Part shown: in pieces, positions 51,301 to 63,300 of the stretch
Numbering within the stretch: the first letter of the stretch is position 1
Layout of the letters: each line of letters starts with the position of its first letter
Source: Phoronis australis
Taxonomy: Eukaryota; Phoronida; Phoronidae
Direction: 5' to 3'
Assembly (NCBI GenBank): GCA_002633005.1
Contig: NMRA01000477.1
Span: forward strand, 107,249 to 171,248
Length of the DNA: 64,000 nucleotides
Program-made: the position numbers and the translations under genes
Notes under the pieces: model-generated
What the model saw: only the letters and a program-made list of their open reading frames with translations
The model's database searches: none
What the model was told of the DNA's origin: nothing

Positions 51301-54300
51301 CAACGTCTATGCAGGTAATGTTATGCTCACATCCTTGAATTTGGGGATGTCAGTTGGTCGAACAGAAATTTCCTCTCAATGTCAGTTATGGGTTGCTTTC
51401 TGTAGAGCAAGTTTCTTGCATGTTGGGTGACATCTCGCTAGACCACGCACAATCATGAGTCGGCAAGTGTTTTGTAAGCTAGAGACCTTACTAGCAAAAT
51501 GTTGAGCGTAGTGGAAACAACAGAATGTAGTCAATTGAAATGTTCATCTGAAGTCTGTAATTGTAGTGACTCAACATTTTTAAAGACGAGACCACTTAAA
51601 ACCATGGTATAGTCACGATTGAAATGGCAATCAAAAATTGATCATAGTGGCTCAAAGTTGGAGTGTGGGGCTCAAATTTGAGTATGGGGTATCAAAATTG
51701 GAGCATGACAGCTCATTGTCCCATGGTTTCAGGGTTAGGTAAGTCGAGAACAGGCATATACCTTACATGCCGATTGGTGCATTTGGCAGTGAATGGGCAA
51801 CTCACCGAAAGGCACTCTTGGAAGCGGAAGAGTTAAACAAGCTGAATGTTGTTCATTAGTCAATATATTTATTGACGGTTGTTATCTGGTTAAAACAGTT
51901 ATGTTCACGCTTGCTTTTGGTAGCAACATATCTTATCATAGAGCATGTGCGTTAAAGTTACTGCGACAATAGTATGCTTTGTCAGTATAGCATTATAGCT
52001 AGACAACGCTGAAGAAGAAAATTTTGACGTGTTATTTCTGCTGCAGGCATCCCGGTGACATCTGCTGCTTGGGACATGACTAATTACCTTGAGAGTCTAC
52101 CACGCCTCGGCAAGGTGCAGGTGACCGATAGCGCCACCTGTCATTCACACACCTGGACTGTCAAGTGGCAGTTACCTGGTGGCAATAGACCAAGAATTCA
52201 GGTGAGAGAGAGAGAGTGAAACAGATGGAGAAAACGTTAAGTAGTTGTAAATTATACATAATTACTTCACTAGTGGTTCTAGGCCTCCAAAAGGTAAAAA
52301 ATTGCTAGGCAATCAAGCAGATGAGTATAGTGTAGGAGTTAACAAAACGAGAACAAAACTTCAAAAGCAAAGAGTTACATAATTTAAGATCAGCCCAATT
52401 TTAAATTGTTTGTCTATGAATTGTTTTGTAGGAGGTCTTATGACCAGTTGAAGCAATGACTTGGTCATGTTACCTTGACAACATTTAATTTCAAGCTCCA
52501 TCTGGTAACTGTGCTGCAAATCAAGGAAATAATTTTTTTTTGGCCAAGAAGACAAATTGATTACAGTTTGAAAAGAGCATGTGTGACAAATCTTAAGATA
52601 CAACTGTCTTATGTATGACAAATAGCCCCCCCCCCTGCTTTCATTATATGGTTGTGTTTTTAATCACACTAAGGTAAAAATTCTTCAGTTTGGTACACAA
52701 TGTGGTGGATAGGTGAATGTACATTTTGTCATATTTCTCAACAAGAATAACTTCAGGAAAATTTACTTTGCTTATAGCATGGTTTGTATGGTGTAGCTTA
52801 TAACAAAGGACATTTGGTAAAATTTTGAGCATATGCAACAATGGGGTATGTCTCTGAAAAACAGAAATGTGACAATTTTAACAATTATTTTTGTCCCAAA
52901 TTAAAGAATTTTTACCGTATGTCTTGTAACCAAACATCCACAGTGTTGCTATATGTCTCCCTGAGTGTGTTTACTGCATTGTCAGGTTAATGCAACAGCT
53001 CTGACGGGCAGATCTGTGCAAATGAAAGTTCAGGAAACAGACGGCTATTTGTTCCTGGATCCCATACAAGGTGATTTCTTGAGAACATCTCATGATAAGC
53101 CTCAGGTAAGTTTTATTAATAATTTAATGAAATAGTACTTTGAAGACTGCATATTCTGGGTCTCATTATTACGGCTTCTATGATAATTTTTTTTGAAGTG
53201 CTGACAGAACTTGGTTCACTGAAAAGGTAATTCTTCATTCCTCTAATGCACAAGTCTCAAAACTGAATGCAACAAACTAAAATAAATGCTGTTATTTATT
53301 AACTTTGCCTTAAAATTACCTTAAACTGATAAGAATTTGCGACAATACATATATAATGAGTTACCTTAATTACAGGTGACTGCAGTCATAAATGGCATAC
53401 CCTCAAAGTGCTCAGGTAGCTGTACCTATGAGTGGACCCAAGCCAGCACACCTGTAATCAACTCAATCAGTCCCAACTCAGGTAGGATGTTGTGGCCAGT
53501 GCATGCTATAATCACACTTACACTAGAGTACTCTCAGAGTGTTTCCAGGCAAGGAATGCTTTACTTCATTCAGCTTAAGCTTAGATGTGTCTTATTGTAA
53601 TTCATCACGTTGGGGTAATCCAGTGTTATAAACTGGGTTGTAATTGATATTTTCACTGCTTATTGCTTTTGCATACAGTCCGCATGCAACTGTTTGCAGT
53701 AAGACATGGTTGTATCCATCTTGTCCCATTTTTGTGTCACTGTACGTTCTGCTTCTGTAGTGCAGTTTTTTTCAATAAGTGCATGCAGCCAAAGCCCCAA
53801 CTCCTCCAATAAACACTGTATAAACAGAAAAAGCTTTTGGCCGAACATGGATCGAATGTGAAATGTACTCCAGATTCTATTACGATATCAGTTGCCCAAA
53901 TGGTATCTGAAACAGGCTACGTAGTGATATGTCCTTTCATGTAAATTTCCTTTCTACTTTAAGCAAATGTATACTTTTACTGCAGAGTTAAAATATACGG
54001 CTTGTAGCTTTTGGTTAACTACACATTAAGGTCCTGCATGTTATTTTTATTAATTGTGGTACAGGATCCATCCTCCTCAACACAGCTCTGACAATCAGCG
54101 GTAGTGGGTTTGACAACAAACCTGAAAACATCCATGTGGCCATAGGTGGCGTTAACTGCACCGTGCAGTCTGCCACCACCAATCAGATCGTGTGTTCCAT
54201 TGGTAATGGTCCGACGGGTTCGCATCGTGTTCATGTGAAAATATCGGGTAAAGGCCTTGCCAAGCATCAGGGAGCAGAACACAGTTTCTCTTATAAGTCA

Positions 54301-57300
54301 GATGTAACTGGCATTGAACCAATGTCTGGAAGTCTTGGTGGTAAGTAGAGTCTTTCTCATCTCAAAAGTATGCTTTGGGTTAAAAGTCAACAGCTGTCAC
54401 TACTCGATGTTGAAATGCGTATAACTTCAACTTTTCAAGTATTCATAGTAGGACCATGAAAATCATTGATGATGGCAGAATCTTATCGGGTACTGTAAAA
54501 GTAATGCCCAGATATTTGTAATTATGCGACAATACCTTTCACACAAATCGTAGTGATTTCCCAAATATTTTTTGCTTGAAACTTGAAAATTATAAGCTGC
54601 AATAGCATGTCTGGGATTTTCCTTGCTGGGACATAGTTTTATGGTCGGAAATTAATTTCTGGGTTTATTGTTGGATACGATGGACATTTTGAAGTTATTA
54701 GCTTTGACCAGAGCTGCAAAATAATGAAATCTGTTGAAGTGTTTTTGTGATTTTGTTACAAATCACTAGTTGTCACCGTTGTCTGCCAGGCATTTGCCGA
54801 GATTGAGACAATTGACTTTACCAATAAAATACACTACTCTGCTGTTTATTGAGTGAGATTTAGCTCAGCCGGCAGAGCATTTGACTGTGGTTGTGAAAGT
54901 TTCCAGTTCAAATCCACACGGGCTGTTCTCAGAAATCATTATTCTCACTGATAATAACACTTGCCTCATAGCCAGAGAACTTGCTCACCATCTTTTGTAT
55001 TCATACTGTACATAGGTGAATATGAATTAAGTGGCCCCTTTTTTTGATCTGCCTGTTGTCAGGCGCCGCTAGAGTTGTTTATCCTAAATCTACCTCTAAT
55101 TATTCATCCCGATATTAATTGCTTGTTCTTCTGTGTTTCAGGTGGTACCACTCTAACCATTAATGGGACTGGGTTTGCTGCCAATGACACGGTCATGGTT
55201 GGCAGTCAAGCATGTGTCATTGAGACTGTGACCTATCTGCAAATCAAGTGTCTCACACCGGCAACAGTAAGTCTTTGTAGTATAGACTTGATTATAGTAA
55301 TACTCACTAGTATTTACTGAGCTTATAAAGTGCAATATGGAATACAGTAAAATTCAGCAAGTTCTGCAATGAGTTAAAATTACATTTATTCAAAATTTCT
55401 TAATATTTTTTTCTGTTACTTGGATGAAACAAGACAACAGCAACACGATTTTTTGGCATTTTTGAATTCTACTGGTACTTTGGGAAAATTAGCATCAAAA
55501 CCGCAGCTATCCCCTTGGCTTTACTGAGCCATGACTAATTCTGTAGTCACAAATAGTGGTTCACCTTGAGCTTACTTAGTCAATAAGAAACTATCAAAAA
55601 GAAATAGGGACTGCCTGATTATGTGAGACTCATGACTCGTATCGCCACCTGTCTGGATCATGCAGCATTACTTCTTCACAGTAGGTGGCATATAGGAACA
55701 TTTTGACTTTGAGAAAAGTCCCATTTGCAGTGTGTGTGATGAGACGTGATGCGTCTTGAACAAAACTTAAAAATTGCCTCCTTATTCTTTATGATAGAAT
55801 TGGCTGGTATCTGGTCCCACGTACATGAACAGTCATTATTTTACTACTTGAAAGTCTTCCAATGGTCATTCGGGTTTTGAGTCATTATCGACATTTATTT
55901 AATTGGCTTTAATTGGCACATGTGTCTATATCCAAAATCAAGCTTTTTTCAAAGACTGTTTTTTGGTGAATGAAGTGTTTTTCATTCTGCCTAAGCGTTG
56001 CTTGTACATGACTTTTTGTGCAAGTCTTAAACTATGTGTTTTTCGTGACGTGTTTTGTCCACTTTTAGCGCTTTTCAATTCATCTCTTTGTCTGTCAAGT
56101 TTCACTCATATTTCAAAAAACATTGCTGCTCGTTTTTTCACAAATTGATAAATACATAAGTTCATGTGCCTTGTTCCGGATATAAGCATGGTTTCACACA
56201 TCGGAACATCAGGTCATAAATTTTGCGCACATACTGTACAGGGTAATTACTGAAATAAGATGTTGTCTGAATGTACTCTATAACCACAAGATACTCGGGA
56301 CACACTTTTGGTGTGAAATCTTTGCGTATGAAATGGAAACTGGGAATTCTCTTTCATGACTCAACATTCCATCCTCACCGCCCAGTCCCTTCAGTGGCAG
56401 CCATTTTGCCAGTATATGCTGTTAAAATCTTGAACTTCCTCGTGAGACACTCGCTTTTCACTAGCGTGATTTTGTGCATGATCTCTCTTTTCTCACAAGA
56501 AGCTTGCTTTTCCTTAACACAACCCCTTCCTTGTTGGTGATGACCGCAGTAATGGTCTGCAATTTGTTTTGTCGTTATTAGAACTATTGTTGAACGGAAT
56601 CGGTTATGCTGACTACTCGTGGTTTATGTTTTTTCTGTGCATTTATTTAGACAACTGCAGATGAAGTTTCTGTTGTGGTCCACCAGGGGTCAGGAGAGGT
56701 TGCAAGCCCTGCAAACTTCACCTACACCAACGCTCTCACGCCTGTGATTTCTTCAGCCAGTCTGTCAGTTTCATCTGTTCTCGGTGAGCACATGCCCCAT
56801 TTGTCACTTGAAACTAACTCTTTTTGTACTTGTGCACTCAATTTTGTTTATATTTAACGAGATACAATTACCATGGTGATAGTGTTAGGACATGTTGGAG
56901 AAGGTAATGGGCATATCATGCAAATAATGGTCAAGCCGGATCTCCATTAAATTTTATCAGGTTATCATAATAATGCTCATTTTCTTTTTTATTTTAAAGC
57001 TGTTGTAAAACGCTGTTTTTCTGTGTCTAGGTGGTGATGATATAGAAATAACTGGTACAAACTTGGGCTCCTTGGGTGCCACGAAATTGTTGCTGGGTGG
57101 AGCCGCTGTCAATATCACCAGCGCTAACAGCTCTCATGTTCTTGGCACGCTGCCCCCCAACACACCAGGAACCTACAAGATTGCGCTGAAAGTGGGCGAG
57201 ATGGGATATGCTGATATCACGTAGGTTGCACCTCCTTGGCATTTTTCAACTTCTCAACGAGCAGAAATGAAAATGCTGTTAAACTCTGCAGCACATTTAT

Positions 57301-60300
57301 GTTCTGTTTTCTGAAAAGTGACTCGAAATAAAATATTAAGAATACTCAAAATTACAAAAATGATGTGATGCTCCGTAATTATTTCGGAAAATGATTTATT
57401 TTCACTTCACAGGAGTAGAAAATTTCAGAATATATACTCGTCACTTCTAGACTATTGGGTAAATGTATTTGGTAAACAGTGATGTGCTGGCAATAACATA
57501 GACTGTAAGACAAAACCTTTCACTAAGCCAAGTTTCATGAAAGATTCTCTTGTTCTTACCTTGTCTTATGTGTTTGATGTTGTTCTCGGTTTTTCTCTTT
57601 TAATGTGGCAATAAACCTGTCTTCCATCCCTAAAATCAAATTTTGATCAAGACCATAATCCGTTCTGCAATTGGTCTCAGATTGTTCCTTAGTCAATCAC
57701 AGATGGTCACTGCTTAAGACCAAGATCTACAATTTGGTTTGTCACAGCGTCAGCATGTTGTTTTGTGCACCGAGCCTGGTCTCAAAGTAATGACAAACTG
57801 CCAGTCCAGAAGTCACGCCCTTTCTGATTAAGGATCGGATCAATTTTGTAGCAGTAAGAGGTCTAAATCAAAAATTTCTTTTTGACCAAAATGCTACTTT
57901 TGGCTGCCTTAAGGTGAATATGCTGGAGTGTTGACCTGGCAAAGTGCTGGGATAGTGAAGCAAAATCAGCTATAGTGAAAAAGAAAATAATGTAGTCACC
58001 TACTTAAAATCTCAAGAATTGACTGAAAATTAAACTTTATTTTCAGCACCAATAACATTGCTCCTGTGTCTTACACTTTGCGTGTAGACAGCTTTGAACC
58101 ACGTCGCGGGTCCCTGGAAGGCGGTACTAAGATCACTGTCAAGGGGGCGGGGTTTGGCGATGACAGCTCAAAGCTGAGAGTGTTGATTGGCGGACGGGTG
58201 TGTGATGTGGTGAACAGTAGTTTCACCACTATTGTGTGCCTGAACAAGCCAGTGTCAAGGGTGCACCAGGTTGACAACATGGGTATCCACACAGGTAAAT
58301 GTCTACTGATTCGGTAGCTTTGATATTATATTGATAGTGTCACATTACCATATATGAGCATATTTACGCCCATACAGTTATGTCCGAAATAATGCATTTT
58401 TCATGAAAATTTTTTGCTCGTGATGTGTTTTGCAGGTATATAGCCGTATGTGCCATAAAATTTCACCTATAGGCACAGATGGCTATCTCTACGTGCATAT
58501 CTTAGATTTTGCGTTTTCTGTGTCCGTTTTTGTTCAAGTGCTTTTGATAAATACATTAAATTGGATAGTATTAGATGTAACATCTGCCCTCATATGTCAG
58601 ACAAGCTTCATCCATTTTATATTTCAAAAATTTGTTGGTTTGGCTCACGTCTTCATAAAAGGCACAAGTGCCTACTTCCGAATAAGTAAATTAATTTTGT
58701 AGACAGTTCGGATTTTTTTTGATTTCCATTTGATTCTGGACTGTCTCCATCTAAGAGCAATAAGCTGGACTTGTAGTTTTGTGACTTCTGTTACTTTCAT
58801 AGAAAATACATAATTTCCACCACATCTTCTGATATCAAGAGACCTTGACAACAGTTTACTGTTATTTTGACTGTGTATCTGAAAACTTTGTCTTTGTATT
58901 TGGAAGTGAATATTTATGAACCTCAAAAGGTTGACAAATTTAATGTCAACCCTTTGTTTACTGCTCTCGTGACCAGGCTTGGTGTAAGCTAGCTCATATA
59001 GAAACAAGGGTTACAATGCATTACAAGCACAAAACAAAACTCTTGGCCAATGTGTGTTTAATAACAAGGGTTACAATGCATTACAAGCACTAAACAAAGT
59101 GTGTGTGTTTAATAAGGGTCCGTTTCATGAACAGTGATTTTTAAGAGTTATGACAGAAATATGGTGTTACTCTCCACTCAACTATTTTTGAAAAATAATC
59201 AAGTCGCACTTGAGCAGAATTGCAAAGTCTCTGAAAATATACAAATACCTACAAGTCAGAGATAATTTCTATAAATTTGTTTCTTGGCTGTGAAGCGCTC
59301 ACAATTACTTGGCAAAACCTTTATTCAGCCATTGGGAAGTGGGAGCGAAAGAACAATATTTCATGATACACACAATAGATCAGTATTTGCCATTTCTTCT
59401 ACAGCATATGGTGTTGGTTATGCGTGGAACCCTGGCCACCTGGAGATCCGTGCCGGTGATACGGTGCACTGGCGCTGGGATGCGCCATTCCTCATTAAGT
59501 CGGTGAAGTACAGCGTCCAGCAGACGGCAGGACCCCAGGCAGGGGGTTACGATGGGTCAGGTTTCAAGAGCCTTCGAGCAAAAAAAGGTGAGAGGCTCTT
59601 AAATATTATAGTTGGATATTTGTCTTTGATCTTCATTTTCTCTCCAGAAACTTTCCAGTGTGTGGACGATTGGGTGATCGTCTGGAAATGATCTTGAGGT
59701 ATTATTTATACATTCATGAAGATTTTCGGTAATACAATAGATTCTATTACAATGAAAGATAAATCACTGCAAATTTGCAACACCTGAAGATGGCTGGAGT
59801 AATGGCCATCCGAAACGTCGTGCCAATGTCAATAGGCTAGAGGCTAGTGTGTAAATAGACCAACAAGATGTTATTATAACATCACCACTTCAAAACAGTT
59901 TTAGATTAAGTCACCATAGAATTCATTTACGTTCTTTATGAACCACATTAAAGGTGTCAGCATGTGGAATAAAGGCTTGATGACTAGCTGTGTTTGAAGT
60001 CTCCGGTTTTACAATTTCTTTACCAATGTACTAATTAAAGCTCAAATTCCAAGTGAAATTAATGTCAACGTTTTCCCTGTTACATACGATTTATATTTTC
60101 AGGAAGCTTTGCCTACACCTTCATAACTCCAGGAACATACTACTACTTCAGTGACAAAGTGGACAACGCTGGCAAGATTGTAATGCGAGGGGTCATACAA
60201 GTGAAACCACGGAAGTCTGTGTTCTCTGATGTCAGCGTCAAACTCGGATCCTTTGAGGCTCAGTACCAACCATCTGTTAATGGTACTAAGTGACTCTTTT

Positions 60301-63300
60301 GAAAAGTAATAGAAAATGTACCATTGAAGACTAGTAGGCAACATTCAACTCGTTGGTGTTGGAACAAAAGTGTCTTTCCCTTTGCTCAATTTCTAATTCT
60401 TTCATTGAAGGACATTTCGAGACATTGAATATTTTTGTGTGAATTGTTTGATGGCATGATAGCTACAAAAATTGTAGAAATGCTGGCAAATATCCCACTG
60501 CATTAAATCCATACAAGGATACGGAACACTGTCCACTAAATATCCTATCACCACCTGGTAACAAGGCGTGTTTCCTCATTTTGCCATTGTACCAGAAAAT
60601 AACTGTCTTGGGTTTTTTTTAATTTAGGTAATATTGTGTTGCATAAAACTTAAACTTAATCCAATCAGCCTTTGATTATTGCTGGAGTCAAAAACATAGG
60701 TATGCAATACCAAAGGGTAGTTATGCCATTGTTCCATTATCGTTTGTCCACTTCTTGAATCATGAAAACTGTTGCATTGTAAGGAGTAGTTACAGTGTGA
60801 AAGATCAATGGAGATAAGTTGAATGAATTTTGTGCTTACTAGTTTTGCAGTTTTTAAGTTTTGTTCATCGTCAGTGAGTTTCTTAGCTATGCCAAGTTCA
60901 GAATCTTATGCACGTGACATTTTTCCCATGTAGTATCGTCCACCATCATTTCTGCGATCAACACTTCCATTGTCGTCACCAACTGTTCCACCGTCATCAC
61001 CAACGGGAGCTGCCCCGGAGACACTGTCACTCAGAGTGCAGCAGCCATTCAGTTCAGTCAGCTATCCTGCATCACACCTGTGATCAACAGTGTTTCACCT
61101 AACACAGGTAGGTGTCTCTGGTGGGTGTAATATTTGTTTTACCTAACTCTGGTAGGTGTCTCTGTGGGCCTAATATTTGTTTCACCATACAGTGTTCAGC
61201 TGTTACTGTGAGAAAGTTTCAAATCTTAACTTTCAATGAACAATTTAAATTACTATTAGTGGATATTTTATTATTTTTAGCTATTTTGTGTTCACTTTCC
61301 TATTTTTATTCTTGTTTTATTGTAATGCTTTATGTAACTTTGATAAAATGGAATTCTTGGCCAGTGTATTTCACACCTTGTCCTTTTACCAGGGACGGTC
61401 AACACGTCCATCACCATACTAGGTACAGGGTTCGGTGAGTCTACATGCCAGAATGAGGTGAGATTTGGCCAGTATCAGTGTACAGTGATGTCTGCTAGTT
61501 CAACAATGATTGTCTGCCACATCAATCCTCAAGGGGGCATGCCAGTTGGACAAGCAGAGGTAATACATTGACTTCTGTTGTTCATAACTTTGTGAAGTAG
61601 TCATTTGATTGACTTGTTGGTTATTATGAACAGTTCTAAACCTTGAAGGAGAGCAGGTGGACCATCTCTTTCAAGAAAAAATTAATTCAACTTTATGAAT
61701 CTCTCCTACCAAAAGTGCGCTTTGATTTTATTCATAGCAGAACTAAAAAGTATAATTCCAAATATTTGTGATTTTTTCTGATCTGCCATTTTCACCAAAG
61801 TTGCTATTTACCACATGTAACAACATATTTGGCTCTTTCTCCAACACCGTTTCATTGATTTTCAATTCAAGATCATGTGCATATTTTCCAATGCATTTTC
61901 ACCACATCATGGCTACAAAACTGGCCAAAATTGTGTCAGTTTTACAGTACATTACCGTGTTAATCAAAACTCATGACATGTTTTGTCTTCTCCAGCTGGT
62001 TTCAGTCAGGGTTCATAATGTCGGCTATGCTATAACCACTATCCAACAGCGTCTAGATAGAGCATATATTCTGCTGCCACAAGTGAGCACCATCTACCCC
62101 AGGAGTGGATCCCTAGAGGGGGGATTACTTCTCACTGTCACTGGGACTGGACTATCAGGTAGGGGTTTGGGGCTCAGTCTGTATCAAGAGTAGGTTTAGC
62201 AGATTTGTAGATTCGTGTGATGTTGAAATGGCTTCTGTGTGTTTCCAGTTATGCTGAAAGTTCTTTTCTTCAAGCTGAACCTAAAATTAACCTTTTTGTA
62301 AAATCAAATGTTTGATTAGAGTAGATGAATTTGTTAGATTTCATACCTTATTGATTTTATAGGTACATTCAAGTGAGTCTTCAACTATGATAAAATGCAA
62401 TCAAGAACGATGCTCTAAAAGTTGATGGATTTCACCTCAAATATGCCATGCCTTTAATGATTTGCCATCTGAGATATTGAATTTTAATTTTGTTATTGCT
62501 CTCTTGTAGCTCCAGATCGTGTTTCTATCGGTGGCATTGACTGCATTGTGAAATCTTCAACTTACAGAGAGGTAGTTTGTGTCACACAGCCTTCATACGA
62601 GACTGTTGGACAAACCATTGTAGAGGTGGTTGCCAATGGGAACCGTTTGCGTAGCAACAACTGTTCAACATCTTGCGAGTTTGCGTACTCTCAACTTGCA
62701 ACGCCAGATGTGACTAGCATATCAACCAATCAAATCTCAGGGGCAAGCTCCCAGATAACGTTCTCCGGGGAGCGTTTGAATGGAACTGCTGAAGATGGCA
62801 TTACCGTCTCTCTTGGTGGTCAGCGGTGCTCTGTCGTTTCTGTGACGTCCACGCAACTGACTTGCACCATTGGTTATGTCGTTGTGGGCAACCAGCCACT
62901 CTCTATTCGTTATAATAGGCAAGGCAATGCAAAGTTGAGTGCTAAAACTATGGAAGTGTTGCCTAGCATTGACTCTATCAGTCATGTGGCTGGGAGTCAG
63001 CAGGGTGGTCTCTTGTTGACCGTCGTCGGTGGTGGTTTCACTGCGTCCAGCAGTTCTGTCACCATAGGTGACAAACCATGCGTGATAAAGTCCCTCAATT
63101 TGTCTGAGATTCACTGTGTCACGCCCGCCGGCAATGCTCAATTGAGTGTTGTCCAGGTTGTCTCAAATTCAGTCAAGTTCCCCAGCTCCACCTTTAATTT
63201 CCTCGACTCTGAGACACCAGAACTGACGAGTGTTTCTCCAGTGAGTGGCAACATCGGGGACACCATCACCATCTCTGGTGCCAAGCTGAGCGGAAATCCA

